From Chitinophagaceae bacterium (GTDB lineage: Bacteria > Bacteroidota > Bacteroidia > Chitinophagales > Chitinophagaceae): a DNA stretch of 64,000 nucleotides. Below, in pieces: positions 53,142 through 62,754 of this stretch. Position numbers and translations under genes: made by a program. Where the stretch lies: the NCBI GenBank assembly GCA_023229465.1, contig JALNZE010000012.1:1-64000 (forward strand). The letters run 5' to 3'. The first letter of the stretch is position 1. Each line of letters begins with the position of its first letter. Below the pieces are notes generated by a model. That model made no database searches. It was not told where the DNA came from and was given only the letters and a program-made list of their open reading frames with translations.

Positions 53142-54557
53142 ATGAATACTACATCCAACTTCAAGCCAACACTGGGCTTATTTGATGCTACCATGATTGT
53201 TGCAGGAAGCATGATTGGCTCCGGTATCTTTATTGTTAGCGCCGATATTACCCGTAATGTGGGCAGTGCGGGCTGGCTGATCCTGGTATGGCTGATTACC
53301 GGGTTCATGACTTTGATAGCTGCTATGAGTTATGGTGAACTTAGTGCCATGTTTCCAAAAGCAGGTGGTCAATATGTTTACCTTAAAGAATCCTATAACC
53401 CGCTTACCGGTTTTTTGTATGGGTGGAGTTTTTTTGCCGTCATACAAACCGGCACCATCGCCGCGGTAGGGGTTGCTTTTTGTAAGTTTGCCGGTTATTT
53501 TTTCCCCTCTCTCGAATTAACAGATGCCAATATTCTGTTGCAGCTTGGATCTGTCAAGATATATTATGCACAATTGGTTTCGATTGTGTTAATTATTTTC
53601 CTGACCTATATCAATACAAAAGGGATTAAAGGGGGTAAACTCATTCAAAGCAGTTTTACGGTAACCAAATTACTCTCTTTATTTGGCCTCATTGTATTTG
53701 GGTTCCTGCTGGCTAAACCAGATGTTTGGCACGCAAACTGGGCGGATGCCTGGACCATGAAAAATATAGCATCCGAAACGGATATAACCCCGGTAATCGG
53801 GGTGGCAGTGCTGGGCGCTATCGCGGCTTCAATGGTGGGTTCTATTTTCAGTAGCGATGCATGGAACAATGTTACTTTTATTGCAGGTGAGATAAAAAAT
53901 CCTAAAAAGAATATAGGGTTGAGTTTATTTCTGGGAACATTGACTGTAACCGTTATATATGTATCTGCCAACCTGATGTTTCTGAGTGTGATGCCGCTGA
54001 ATGATATTGCTTTTGCTCCTTCAGACAGGGTAGCGGTAGCGGCATCTAATGTAATCTTTGGTAATATAGGAACTTATGTTATCGCTGTTATGATTATGAT
54101 TTCCACTTTCGGTTGTAATAATGGACTGATCCTGGCGGGGGCACGTGTTTATTATACGATGGCACAGGATGGTCTGTTCTTTAAAAAAGCGGCTAAACTT
54201 AATAAAAATGCTGTTCCCGAATGGGCGCTATGGGCTCAGTGCATCGTAGCCTCTTTATTATGCCTTAGTGGTAAGTATGGAGATCTACTGGATATGGTAT
54301 CCTTTATCGTTGTTATTTTTTATGTATTGACTATCGGTGGAATTTTTATACTTCGTAAAAAAAGACCGGAAGCGGAACGGCCCTATAAAGCATTCGGATA
54401 CCCTGTATTACCCGCTGTTTATATGGTGATGGGTATAATATTTTGTGTTTTATTAATCATTTATAAACCAGGGTTTACCTGGCCGGGTTTGATTATTACA
54501 TTGATTGGAATTCCTTTGTATTATCTTGCAGTTAGTAATTTTAAAAAGCCTGCTTAA
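53142..54557 (+). CDS. APC-family amino acid permease
   Basis: A 471-residue membrane transporter with about twelve helices. The family signature MIVAGSMIGSGIFIVSADI is in the first helix, followed by ELSAMFPKAGGQYVYLKE and FGCNNGLILAGARVYYTMAQDGLFF. It is related to LAT/serine-type exchangers of the APC superfamily; the substrate is unknown. Its stop overlaps the start of the next gene (TAATG), so the pair is coupled. Confidence 0.9.
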   Translation: MNTTSNFKPTLGLFDATMIVAGSMIGSGIFIVSADITRNVGSAGWLILVWLITGFMTLIAAMSYGELSAMFPKAGGQYVYLKESYNPLTGFLYGWSFFAVIQTGTIAAVGVAFCKFAGYFFPSLELTDANILLQLGSVKIYYAQLVSIVLIIFLTYINTKGIKGGKLIQSSFTVTKLLSLFGLIVFGFLLAKPDVWHANWADAWTMKNIASETDITPVIGVAVLGAIAASMVGSIFSSDAWNNVTFIAGEIKNPKKNIGLSLFLGTLTVTVIYVSANLMFLSVMPLNDIAFAPSDRVAVAASNVIFGNIGTYVIAVMIMISTFGCNNGLILAGARVYYTMAQDGLFFKKAAKLNKNAVPEWALWAQCIVASLLCLSGKYGDLLDMVSFIVVIFYVLTIGGIFILRKKRPEAERPYKAFGYPVLPAVYMVMGIIFCVLLIIYKPGFTWPGLIITLIGIPLYYLAVSNFKKPA

Positions 54558-55543
54558 TGAATTTCGAACTATTATTTTCCTGTTTCCCATCGATTAAAGT
54601 GGCCATAGTCGGGGATGTGATGCTGGATACCTATTGGTGGGGTAATGTAGATCGCATTTCTCCCGAAGCGCCTGTACCTGTTGTAGCCCTGAAACGAAAA
54701 GAGCTGCGCGTAGGAGGGGCGGCTAATGTTGCCCTGAATGTTGTTTCGTTGGGTGCACAAACAACCGTTATTTCCGTAATCGGAAATGATGAGGATGGAA
54801 GGGAACTAGTACGTTTATTAAATGAGAACCAGATTAACACAGACCACATTCTTCAGTCTGATAAAAGAATCACCACCAATAAAACGCGGGTGATGAGCCG
54901 CAACCAGCAGATGATGCGGCTGGATGCAGAAATTGTTTCGGATTTAGATGCTAAAACAGAAGACAAACTTCTGCGTCATATGGGTGAACTGTTTAAAAAA
55001 AATAAACCGGATGTATTGATTTTTGAAGATTATAATAAAGGAGTACTTACCGAAAAGGTTATAACCGCGCTGATTACATTGTGCAGGGAAAACAATGTGA
55101 TAACCAGTGTGGATCCAAAGAAAAAGAATTTCCTTACATTCAGTGGCGTTACCATCTTTAAACCTAATCTGAAAGAAGTAAAAGAAGGTCTTAATCTTTC
55201 AACAGAAAATATTACGCTTTCTTCCTTGCAGGAAATACATAAAGTATTGCAACAACACCTGCATCACGAGATTTCATTTATAACGCTTTCTGAGAAAGGC
55301 GTATTTTACCAGGATGCAGGAAGCTCAAAAATCTTCCCAACACATATTCGAACAATTGCGGATGTTAGTGGTGCGGGCGATACTGTAATTGCGGTAGCTT
55401 CACTGGTATATGCAACCACATTAGATATGTACCTGGCAGCGGAAATGGCGAATATAGCAGGTGGTTTGGTTTGCGAAGAAGTAGGAACCGCTGCCATCAA
55501 TAAAGCAAAATTTAAGAAGGAATGTGAGTTATTGCTGGGTTAG
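54557..55543 (+). CDS. rfaE1: PfkB-family heptose-7-phosphate kinase (RfaE1-like)
   Basis: A 328-residue carbohydrate kinase. DVMLDTYWWGNVDRISPEAP is typical of the RfaE/HldE kinase domain, followed by RVGGAANVALNVVSLGA. The ATP motif is DVSGAGDTVIAVAS, with the catalytic Asp in GAGD. It would phosphorylate D-glycero-beta-D-manno-heptose 7-phosphate in lipopolysaccharide core synthesis. The nucleotidyltransferase domain is separate here. It is coupled to the permease by a TAATG overlap. Confidence 0.88.
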   Translation: MNFELLFSCFPSIKVAIVGDVMLDTYWWGNVDRISPEAPVPVVALKRKELRVGGAANVALNVVSLGAQTTVISVIGNDEDGRELVRLLNENQINTDHILQSDKRITTNKTRVMSRNQQMMRLDAEIVSDLDAKTEDKLLRHMGELFKKNKPDVLIFEDYNKGVLTEKVITALITLCRENNVITSVDPKKKNFLTFSGVTIFKPNLKEVKEGLNLSTENITLSSLQEIHKVLQQHLHHEISFITLSEKGVFYQDAGSSKIFPTHIRTIADVSGAGDTVIAVASLVYATTLDMYLAAEMANIAGGLVCEEVGTAAINKAKFKKECELLLG

Positions 55544-55684
55544 TTGATCACTTACTGTTTAGCGCATAGACAGGATTGAACAAAAGCATCTGTCCATTGA
55601 ACCTTCTCTAATGATTGTTGGTATTAATTCGATTTTTTGAGTTTACTAAATAGCTACTTTCGGTATATATATAAGGGGAAAGCT

Positions 55685-56632
55685 ATGTCTAATTTTACAA
55701 TGCTTATTCATGGAGGCGCGGGTACCATATTAAAAGAAGATATGACTCCGGCACTGGAGCATGCCTATTTGGAAGGCCTGCAAATGGCTCTTTCTGTTAG
55801 CTATGCGGTTTTGGAACAGGGTGGCACAGCCATCAACGCGGTAAAAGCGGCACTGGTATTGCTGGAAGACAATGTATTGTTTAATGCGGGCAGAGGGGCC
55901 GTATTTACCAAAAAAGGTGTGCAGGAAATGGATGCTGCCATCATGGATGGGTCCGACCTGTCGGCCGGCGCCGTTGCCGGTGTTCGTAATGTTCGCAATC
56001 CTATTGAACTGGCTACAGAAGTGATGAGAAATAGTAACCATGTTTTTCTGAGTGGTAAGGGAGCCAATGATTTCGCCATCAAACAGGGCATAAAGCTGGA
56101 GCCGGATGAATATTTCTTTTCTCAATTCCGTTACGACCAGTGGAAAGCTATCCGTGATTCTGATAATTACTCTCTCGATCATACCAATCATCATCTGGAA
56201 GAATTGATGCGGGATAAAAAATTTGGAACCATAGGGGCCGTGGCCTGCGACAGCAATGGCAATGTTGCCGCTGCTACGTCAACAGGCGGTATGACCAATA
56301 AAAAATATGGAAGAATAGGAGATAGCCCTATGATCGGGGCCGGTACGTATGCCAATAATGCAACCTGTGCCATTAGTTGCACCGGGCATGGTGAGATATT
56401 TATACGAAGTGTGGCAGCTTACGATGTGAGTTGTTTGATGGAATATAAAGGACTTAGTTTGCGGGAAGCGATGGATAAAGTAGTAAACGAAAAGCTGGTA
56501 AAGATGCAGGGAGAGGGGGGGATGATTGGTGTGGATGCAAAGGGTAATGCAGCGATGATATTTAACAGTGCCGGAATGTACCGTGGCTTAAAAAGCAGTA
56601 ATGGTTTACAGGAAGTTTCCATCTATAAATAG
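55685..56632 (+). CDS. iaaA: Isoaspartyl peptidase / L-asparaginase (Ntn-hydrolase)
   Basis: A 315-residue precursor that self-cleaves into two chains. MLIHGGAGTI opens the alpha chain. The autocleavage site is FGTIGAVACD, where Thr becomes the nucleophile. TSTGGMTNKKYGRIGDSP and GHGEIFIR are substrate-site motifs. These enzymes split beta-aspartyl dipeptides, including beta-Asp-Arg from cyanophycin, so it could complete the pathway of cphA/cphB at 26-30 kb. The ATG at 55685 is preferred to the upstream frame at 55637. Confidence 0.92.
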   Translation: MSNFTMLIHGGAGTILKEDMTPALEHAYLEGLQMALSVSYAVLEQGGTAINAVKAALVLLEDNVLFNAGRGAVFTKKGVQEMDAAIMDGSDLSAGAVAGVRNVRNPIELATEVMRNSNHVFLSGKGANDFAIKQGIKLEPDEYFFSQFRYDQWKAIRDSDNYSLDHTNHHLEELMRDKKFGTIGAVACDSNGNVAAATSTGGMTNKKYGRIGDSPMIGAGTYANNATCAISCTGHGEIFIRSVAAYDVSCLMEYKGLSLREAMDKVVNEKLVKMQGEGGMIGVDAKGNAAMIFNSAGMYRGLKSSNGLQEVSIYK

Positions 56633-56673
56633 ATTCATTAATACGTTAACTGTAAATACACATATATCATCAC

Positions 56674-57351
56674 ATGCAAAAATATGCGGTAATAGTGGCT
56701 GGTGGCAGTGGGCAAAGAATGGGCGCCGATATGCCTAAACAATTCCTGCAGTTGCAACAGAAGCCCTTACTGTGGTTTACACTGCATACTTTTCTACATT
56801 CGTTTGATGATATACAGATCATTCTCGTTTTGCCTAAAGCGAATATGCCGGAAGGCGAAAATATTTGTAAGCAATTAGCCGCGAAAAATAAAATTACTAT
56901 CACAGAAGGCGGTCTTACCCGTTTTCATTCTGTTCAGAATGGGTTACAATTTATAAAAGAACCTTCCATCATATTTGTTCATGATGGTGTTAGATGTTTG
57001 GTAACCAAAGAGCTTATTCAGAGATGTTATGAGCAGGCTTTACTAAAAGGCAGTGCCATACCGGCAGTGGCTGCAACAGATAGTATCCGTATGATGGAGG
57101 AGGAAGATCATTTTACGGTAAACAGGCGGAATATTCGAATTATTCAAACACCGCAAACATTCCAGAGTCGCTTACTCCTGCCGGCTTTTAAACAGGCATA
57201 TGATGAGGATTTCACCGATGAAGCTACGGTTGTTGAGGCATCTGGCGAATCTGTTTTTCTGATTGAAGGGGATTATAATAATATCAAAATTACAAGGCCC
57301 GTTGACTTGTTGATTGCAGAAAAGATATTGACGGATCGTATCAGCTTTTGA
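56674..57351 (+). CDS. ispD: 2-C-methyl-D-erythritol 4-phosphate cytidylyltransferase
   Basis: A 225-residue enzyme of the non-mevalonate isoprenoid route. VIVAGGSGQRMGADMPKQFL is the CTP-binding loop, VHDGVRCLV the metal Asp motif, and DEATVVEASG and GDYNNIKITRPVDL the substrate motifs. It is followed by a convergent oxidoreductase gene 13 nt later. Confidence 0.95.
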   Translation: MQKYAVIVAGGSGQRMGADMPKQFLQLQQKPLLWFTLHTFLHSFDDIQIILVLPKANMPEGENICKQLAAKNKITITEGGLTRFHSVQNGLQFIKEPSIIFVHDGVRCLVTKELIQRCYEQALLKGSAIPAVAATDSIRMMEEEDHFTVNRRNIRIIQTPQTFQSRLLLPAFKQAYDEDFTDEATVVEASGESVFLIEGDYNNIKITRPVDLLIAEKILTDRISF

Positions 57352-57364
57352 TTAGCTGAACATT

Positions 57365-58339
57365 TTATACAAGTATGCTGGTACTGTTTAGTTTCTCCAA
57401 AATCTGGTGCGCAACTTCCATCGCCAGAAACCCATCAATTTCGCTAACTACGGTAGGTTTATTATGGATGATGGCATCTGCAAAAGATTCCAGTTCCAAT
57501 TTGATGGCATTCATGGGTTGAATAACCGGATTAGCAACAGCGATGGTTTTTTTGCCATTGGTAGTTTCAATGTCAAATGAAAATACATTGGTGTCTTCCG
57601 GCTGTTTCAGTTTGATGATCTCTGTTTTCTTCTCAAGAAAATCTATACCCAGGTAAGCATCTTTTTGAAATAACCGCATTTTGCGCATTTTTTTCATGCT
57701 GATACGGCTACTGGTAAGATTGGCTACGCATCCATTATTGAATTCTATGCGCACATTGGCAATGTCTGGTGTTTCTGTCATAACGGCTACGCCACTGGCT
57801 GAAATATTTTTCACATCACTTTTTACCAAACTCAGTATGATGTCTATATCATGTATCATCAGGTCCAGAATCACACTTACTTCTGTTCCTCTTGGATTGA
57901 ATTGAGCCAGCCTATGCACTTCAATGAACATGGGATTCAGGTTCATGTCTTTAATAGCCAGGTAAGCCGGATTAAAACGTTCTACATGCCCAACCTGTAA
58001 TTTGATATTGGCTTCACGAACCATTTTAACCATTTCACGCCCTTCCTGCAGCGTATGCGCCATTGGTTTTTCAACAAATACATGTTTGCCTTTTCGGATG
58101 GCCTGCATGCAAATCCCGTAATGGAGGTTGGTTGGTGTGATCACATCAATAATATCACAGGCATCAATCAATTTGTCTTCGTCAACAAATCGTTTCAGGC
58201 CATATTGTTCCATAACCTGTTTAGCATGATCGTTATTGGGATCAAAAAAACCAACCAGTTTGGTTCCTTCTATTTCTTTCCAGTTATTCAAATGGAACTT
58301 ACCCAGGTGGCCCACTCCAAAAACACCTACTTTAAGCAT
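57365..58339 (-). CDS. Gfo/Idh/MocA family oxidoreductase
   Basis: A 324-residue NAD(P)-dependent oxidoreductase. The Rossmann motif GVGHLGKFHL is at the N-terminus, VEKPMAHTLQEGREM holds the EKP signature, and QVGHVERFNPA lies near residue 120. The C-terminal domain begins LAQFNPRGTEVSVILDLMIHD. The EKP-Lys and IHD-His are the usual catalytic pair. It may act on a nucleotide sugar or inositol; the context (ispD, fabG) does not tell. Confidence 0.9.
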   Translation of the reverse strand: MLKVGVFGVGHLGKFHLNNWKEIEGTKLVGFFDPNNDHAKQVMEQYGLKRFVDEDKLIDACDIIDVITPTNLHYGICMQAIRKGKHVFVEKPMAHTLQEGREMVKMVREANIKLQVGHVERFNPAYLAIKDMNLNPMFIEVHRLAQFNPRGTEVSVILDLMIHDIDIILSLVKSDVKNISASGVAVMTETPDIANVRIEFNNGCVANLTSSRISMKKMRKMRLFQKDAYLGIDFLEKKTEIIKLKQPEDTNVFSFDIETTNGKKTIAVANPVIQPMNAIKLELESFADAIIHNKPTVVSEIDGFLAMEVAHQILEKLNSTSILV

Positions 58340-58509
58340 AATATTGGCTATTGATCAGGGGGTAAATATAATTATTTGCACAGGCTAAACCTGACCATAT
58401 TCCTTTATGTGGATATTCTCTGTTGTATTACAGGCGGTTTAGCCCTGTTAAGCAAACAGCTTAGTGGTGCTGTATATTGGTTAATGCCCTTGCACGGAGC
58501 AGCCCCTCG

Positions 58510-59247
58510 TTACCTCGCACTCCCCCCATCAATCGTTAAACAAATTCCATTCACATAGGCGGCTTCATCAGACGCAAGGTATACATACCCATATGCAATA
58601 TCAATGGGTCTACCCCAATGCCCTGCTGGTATCATGGGCGTAAGTTTTTGTTTTACTTCTTCCGGAATGGCCTGTGTCATCTGTGTTTCAATAAATCCGG
58701 GTGCGATGCAATTGGCGGTTATGCCAAACCTTCCCAATTCCAGCGCCCATACTTTAGTCATGCCGATGATGGCAGATTTGGTGGCCACATAATTGGTTTG
58801 ACCAAAATTGCCTCTTAATCCTACATTGGAAGAAGCAGAAACGATTCGCCCATACTGTTGTTCTTTCATGTAATGAGCCACAGCCTGTGTACAAATAAAA
58901 ACGCCGGTTAGGTTTACCGCTAATACTTTGTCCCAATCATCCTGTTCCATTTTCAGCAGCGTTTTGTCTTTGGTGATGCCTGCATTATTAATCAGAATAT
59001 CTATTCTTCCAAATTCCTTAATTGTATCAATAGTTGCCGCCATTACTTCTGATTTTTCTGCCACAGATACTTTTTTAAAATAAACGCGGTAACCTTTACC
59101 GGTTAGTTCATCGGCTGTTGCCTGGCCACTTTCAGTAATATCCCAGATAATAACAATAGCGCCTTCTTTGGCGAATAAGGCTGTTGTGGCCAATCCGATA
59201 CCTGAGGCGCCTCCTGTAATAATAGCTACTTTGTTTGCTAATCTCAT
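58510..59247 (-). CDS. fabG: SDR-family 3-oxoacyl-[ACP] reductase-like
   Basis: A 245-residue short-chain dehydrogenase. TGGASGIGLATT is the cofactor motif, NNAGITKD the structural NAG, and the catalytic Ser-Tyr-Lys lie in SASSNVGLRGNFGQTNYVATK. GFIETQMTQAIP and the end GICLTIDGG fit FabG. It may serve fatty acid or polyhydroxyalkanoate synthesis; no other fab gene is adjacent, so a different keto substrate is possible. Confidence 0.9.
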   Translation of the reverse strand: MRLANKVAIITGGASGIGLATTALFAKEGAIVIIWDITESGQATADELTGKGYRVYFKKVSVAEKSEVMAATIDTIKEFGRIDILINNAGITKDKTLLKMEQDDWDKVLAVNLTGVFICTQAVAHYMKEQQYGRIVSASSNVGLRGNFGQTNYVATKSAIIGMTKVWALELGRFGITANCIAPGFIETQMTQAIPEEVKQKLTPMIPAGHWGRPIDIAYGYVYLASDEAAYVNGICLTIDGGSAR

Positions 59248-59256
59248 ATTGTTTTT

Positions 59257-59370
59257 TTAGGTTTGGCAGTAACTAATCAGGCGGATACCCGGTGCCTCTT
59301 CAGGCTCAGTAACTTCCTGTAAAATAAGGGTATCTGGCAGCCTATGGGTAAGGCATAGCAGTGCTTTCAT
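59257..59370 (-). CDS. Possible 37-residue small protein upstream of fabG
   Basis: The minus-strand frame MKALLCLTHRLPDTLILQ... ends in LISYCQT, 10 nt before the fabG start. It has an ordinary composition and an ATG start, but no recognisable family or ribosome-binding site. It may be a small translated leader. Confidence 0.25.
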   Translation of the reverse strand: MKALLCLTHRLPDTLILQEVTEPEEAPGIRLISYCQT

Positions 59371-59598
59371 GAGTGTCGTTTCTTTATAATTTGGCCCCGA
59401 ACAAGTGGTGAATTACCGGGAAACTGAATTTACACTGATTCGATGAGAACAATACGTTCTGTTTTATTTTTTCTTTATTCCCTAATAAAAAATCCCTAAT
59501 TTCATTCTTTATAGCAACCTGGATAGCTGAATGTGCGAAATACTATTCTCATTATTCGGTTGCAATTATGCATCTGATAAAATCCCCAATTAAATCTG
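59371..59598. other. Divergent promoter region
   Basis: Rest of the 351-nt gap between the fabG-side genes and the response regulator gene. It is AT-rich with no long repeat or gene that I can support. Confidence 0.4.
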
Positions 59599-60027
59599 AT
59601 GATCAAAAAGGTACTTTGTGTTGATGATGATACCATCGCCTTAACTATTTCACAATTATTGCTAAAGCGAACAGGTTTTGCTGCCGAAGTGATAACGGCT
59701 ATTGATGGAAGTGACGCGTTAGAATACTTCGAAAAACTCTTTGCTGAAGATCCAAATGCGGTTGAGAATGCTCCCGAACTGATCTTGCTGGATATTAATA
59801 TGCCGGTGATGAATGGATGGGAATTTCTTCAGTCTTTTGTTCCCCTTTATGAGAACAAATTAGCCAAGACCCGCATTGTTATTCTATCCTCCACTATTGA
59901 CCCGGAAGATTTTGCACTTGCGAAAAAATTTCCTGTAGTTATTCAGTTCATTAGTAAGCCCCTCAGCATTGATAACCTGGAGGAGTTAAAGTCTCATGAA
60001 CGAATGACAGACCTTTTCCCGGCATAA
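59599..60027 (+). CDS. Stand-alone response regulator receiver protein
   Basis: A 142-residue CheY-like protein with no output domain. The acidic pair is in VLCVDDDTIALTI, the phospho-acceptor Asp in LILLDINMPVMNGWEF, the Thr/Ser in VILSSTID and the Lys in QFISKPLS. Its kinase is not in the window. Such proteins relay phosphate or control a partner by binding. Confidence 0.9.
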   Translation: MIKKVLCVDDDTIALTISQLLLKRTGFAAEVITAIDGSDALEYFEKLFAEDPNAVENAPELILLDINMPVMNGWEFLQSFVPLYENKLAKTRIVILSSTIDPEDFALAKKFPVVIQFISKPLSIDNLEELKSHERMTDLFPA

Positions 60028-60123
60028 ACAGGGCCTGTTTTAATAAGTATATAAAATCGTTTCCGGCTTGAGTGGGGCCATTTTATTAATTTTCGTGGAT
60101 AAAAGGTCAGATAGGAGAAAAAG

Positions 60124-60381
60124 TTAGGCTTTCCCTTCCGTAACTGTCTTTTTAACAAGTGCCACTAACTGCTTAACATTGTCAATAGTTTCTACATCAG
60201 TCTGATTAATACAAATCTGCCATTTTTTTTCAACCGCATTTAGCAGGTATAGCAGCTCCCAATCAGCCAGTTTAAGATCTTTCTTCAGGTCTGTTTTAGC
60301 TGTAATAACAGGGGTATAAATATTCAATTTCTGTTGTAACAATTTTTGAATGCCATTCACAAAAGTCTGCATAACGTTCAT
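60124..60381 (-). CDS. Acyl-carrier-protein-like protein lacking the phosphopantetheine serine
   Basis: An 85-residue helical protein. The arrangement (TDLKKDLKLADWELLYLLNA, then VEKKWQICINQTDVETIDNV) matches an ACP four-helix fold. The DSL motif that carries the phosphopantetheine is replaced by ADW. It therefore cannot carry an acyl chain in the normal way. It stands alone on the minus strand, just beyond the DUF1573 gene, with no synthase next to it. An ACP-like regulator or scaffold is one possibility; family assignment is tentative. Confidence 0.55.
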   Translation of the reverse strand: MNVMQTFVNGIQKLLQQKLNIYTPVITAKTDLKKDLKLADWELLYLLNAVEKKWQICINQTDVETIDNVKQLVALVKKTVTEGKA

Positions 60382-60470
60382 TTATATACTTAGTATGAAA
60401 CGTTATAAGGCAAAAACGCTGCCAGTCGTCTATTAAGAACCTGTTAAAGTAGGTGGCTATAGGGTAAATA

Positions 60471-60502
60471 AAAAAGCGCAGACTGTAATTTCTGCGCTTT
60501 TT
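60471..60502 (-). terminator. DUF1573 gene terminator
   Basis: AAAAAGCGCAGA (60471-60482) and TCTGCGCTTTTT (60491-60502) form a 12-bp stem with an 8-nt loop. It sits just past the DUF1573 stop on the minus strand. Confidence 0.88.
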
Positions 60503-60521
60503 GATAGTAGGATTAACGAAT

Positions 60522-60962
60522 TCAATTCTTTTTAGCGGCGCCAGGTAAAGCAGGTGCAGGCGCGGCATTTTGCGCCGCTGCTGATTTTACCTCTCCTTTA
60601 ATAGTAAGGATGGTCTGTGCATTTTTTGCATTCGAGATAATGGTAATTTGTTTGTTAAAAACGCCCGGACTCGCCGCATTATAGGTGGCTTTGATGGTAG
60701 CAGTGGCCCCTGGTTTAACGGGCTCTTTGGGCCATTCGGGTGTAGTACAACCACAGGAAGCCGTTACATTGCTCAGTACCAGCGGGTCTTTTCCGGTATT
60801 CTTAAAACTGAAAACATGTGTTACGGGTGTGCCCTGCGGAATAACCCCAAAATCAAATGTGCTTTGTGTAAAACTGATGTCTGCCTGATTGGTAGTAGCC
60901 TGAGAAAAACCTGCATTGGCAAAGCCAATAGCGATAACAAAAGCTAAAATTATTTTTTTCAT
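60522..60962 (-). CDS. Secreted DUF1573 protein
   Basis: A 146-residue protein with a signal peptide (MKKIILAFVIAIGFANAGFSQ) and one DUF1573 immunoglobulin-like domain. TFDFGVIPQGTPVTHVFSFKN and the SCGCTTPEWP motif are typical. The C-terminal tail is Ala/Pro-rich. DUF1573 proteins are common in the Bacteroidota envelope; their role is unknown. Confidence 0.92.
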   Translation of the reverse strand: MKKIILAFVIAIGFANAGFSQATTNQADISFTQSTFDFGVIPQGTPVTHVFSFKNTGKDPLVLSNVTASCGCTTPEWPKEPVKPGATATIKATYNAASPGVFNKQITIISNAKNAQTILTIKGEVKSAAAQNAAPAPALPGAAKKN

Positions 60963-61041
60963 ATTTCTGTTTATTGTTTGATAAAGATAGGAGATTATTA
61001 TTTCAAAAAAAGTTGCCTGGCTAAAAAAATGGCCTTACTTG

Positions 61042-62754
61042 TTAATGTGAATCCCTGGAAACCTCACTCCCTGAATGCCCTTTCAAAAAATCCAGATCTG
61101 CCCCCAAATTAGCCTGTTCTACATGTTTGATGTATAAACTAACATACCCCCTGTCTGTAGGAAGGGGAGGTGCCTGCCAAGCTGTTTTTCTTTTTTGAAA
61201 TTCTGCTGCTGATAGGTCAATATTCAGGCTTCGATTTTCTACATCAAGTAAAACCCAATCGCCGTTCTGAATAAGCGCAAAATTGCCACCTGCCGAGGCT
61301 TCCGGAGAAATATGCAATACTACGGTTCCAAAGCCGGTACCACTCATCCTTCCGTCAGAAATACGTACCATATCGGTAATGCCTTTTTCCAGTAATTTTT
61401 TGGGTAATCCCATATTGCCAACTTCCGGCATACCGGGATAGCCTTTCAGTCCCACATTTTTTAAAACGAGTACACTATGCTCATCTACATCCAGCAGTGG
61501 ATCATCAATCCTGTTTTTATAATCTTCAATGTTTTCAAATACCACCGCTTTGCCTTTGTGTTTCATCAGGTGAGGAGAGGCAGCAGAAGGTTTAAGTACG
61601 GCGCCATCCTCACAAATATTTCCTTTTACTACCGCAATGCCTGATACGGGATTAAATGCATTTTCAATGGTAGAAATGATATCTCTGTTATAACAGTCAG
61701 CAGCGGCATAATTTTCTTTTACCTTTTTACCATTCGCCGTAATGCATGCATGATGTAAACAGTTGTCCAGTTCTTTCATCACCGCGGGTAAGCCCCCGGC
61801 ATAGTAGAGATCTTCCATAAAGTACTTTCCTGATGGCTGCAGATTAGCCACCAGTGGTATATTGGCAGACAATGTATCAAAATCATCCAGGTGCAGTGGC
61901 ACACCAATTCTTCCGGCAATGGCCAGCAGGTGAATAACAAAATTGGTGGAGCCCCCGATGGCCGCATTTACCATGATGGCATTTTCAAACGCGTTACGGG
62001 TAAGTATATCAGAGAGCCTGAGATTTTCCTTTACCATCTCTACAATACGTAAGCCAGACATTTGTGCCAATACTTTCCTTCTCGAATCTGCGGCCGGTAT
62101 GGAGGCATTTTCGGGTAGCGAAAGCCCGATCGATTCTACCATACAAGCCATCGTAGAGGCTGTACCCATTACGGCACAATGGCCACGGCTTCTGCACATG
62201 GAGGCTTCTGCATGCCCGAGTTCTTCCTGTGTCATTTTACCGGTTCTTACCTCTTCACTAAAATGCCAGATATCGCTGGTGCCAATATCCCGTCCCCTGA
62301 ATTTTCCGGTAAGCATTGGTCCACCAGACACAACAATGGTAGGAATATTAACACTACAGGCACCCATAACCAATGAAGGTGTTGTTTTATCGCATCCACA
62401 AAGGAGTACAACACCATCCAGTGGATTGGCGCGAATCGTTTCTTCCACATCCATACTTGCCAGGTTTCTGAAAAGCATAGTGGTTGGTTTCATCATGGAT
62501 TCGCCCAACGACATCACCGGAAACTCTAATGGAAAACCACCCGCCTGTAATATGCCCCGTTTTACTGATTCTGCCAGTTCCCTAAAATGTGCATTGCAGG
62601 GGGTAAGTTCTGACCATGTATTACAAATGCCAATTACCGGCCTGTTTCGAAATTCAAAATCAGGGAAGCCCTGGTTTTTCATCCACGCACGGTAGATAAA
62701 ACCGTCTTTACCTTCTTTGCCAAACCAATGCTGGCTGCGTAAAGTTACACTCAT
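61042..62754 (-). CDS. IlvD/Edd-family sugar-acid dehydratase
   Basis: A 570-residue iron-sulfur dehydratase. Cys44 in GICNTWSELTPCN and Cys121 in GCDKTTPS bind the cluster, with a third Cys near GTASTMACMVESIG. PVMSLGESMMKPTTMLFRN and SDGRMSGTGFG are conserved. The NQGFPDFEF start and PCNAHFREL resemble pentonate (L-arabinonate or D-xylonate) dehydratases more than the IlvD of branched-chain amino acid synthesis. No ilv or sugar-acid gene neighbours it. Confidence 0.85.
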   Translation of the reverse strand: MSVTLRSQHWFGKEGKDGFIYRAWMKNQGFPDFEFRNRPVIGICNTWSELTPCNAHFRELAESVKRGILQAGGFPLEFPVMSLGESMMKPTTMLFRNLASMDVEETIRANPLDGVVLLCGCDKTTPSLVMGACSVNIPTIVVSGGPMLTGKFRGRDIGTSDIWHFSEEVRTGKMTQEELGHAEASMCRSRGHCAVMGTASTMACMVESIGLSLPENASIPAADSRRKVLAQMSGLRIVEMVKENLRLSDILTRNAFENAIMVNAAIGGSTNFVIHLLAIAGRIGVPLHLDDFDTLSANIPLVANLQPSGKYFMEDLYYAGGLPAVMKELDNCLHHACITANGKKVKENYAAADCYNRDIISTIENAFNPVSGIAVVKGNICEDGAVLKPSAASPHLMKHKGKAVVFENIEDYKNRIDDPLLDVDEHSVLVLKNVGLKGYPGMPEVGNMGLPKKLLEKGITDMVRISDGRMSGTGFGTVVLHISPEASAGGNFALIQNGDWVLLDVENRSLNIDLSAAEFQKRKTAWQAPPLPTDRGYVSLYIKHVEQANLGADLDFLKGHSGSEVSRDSH

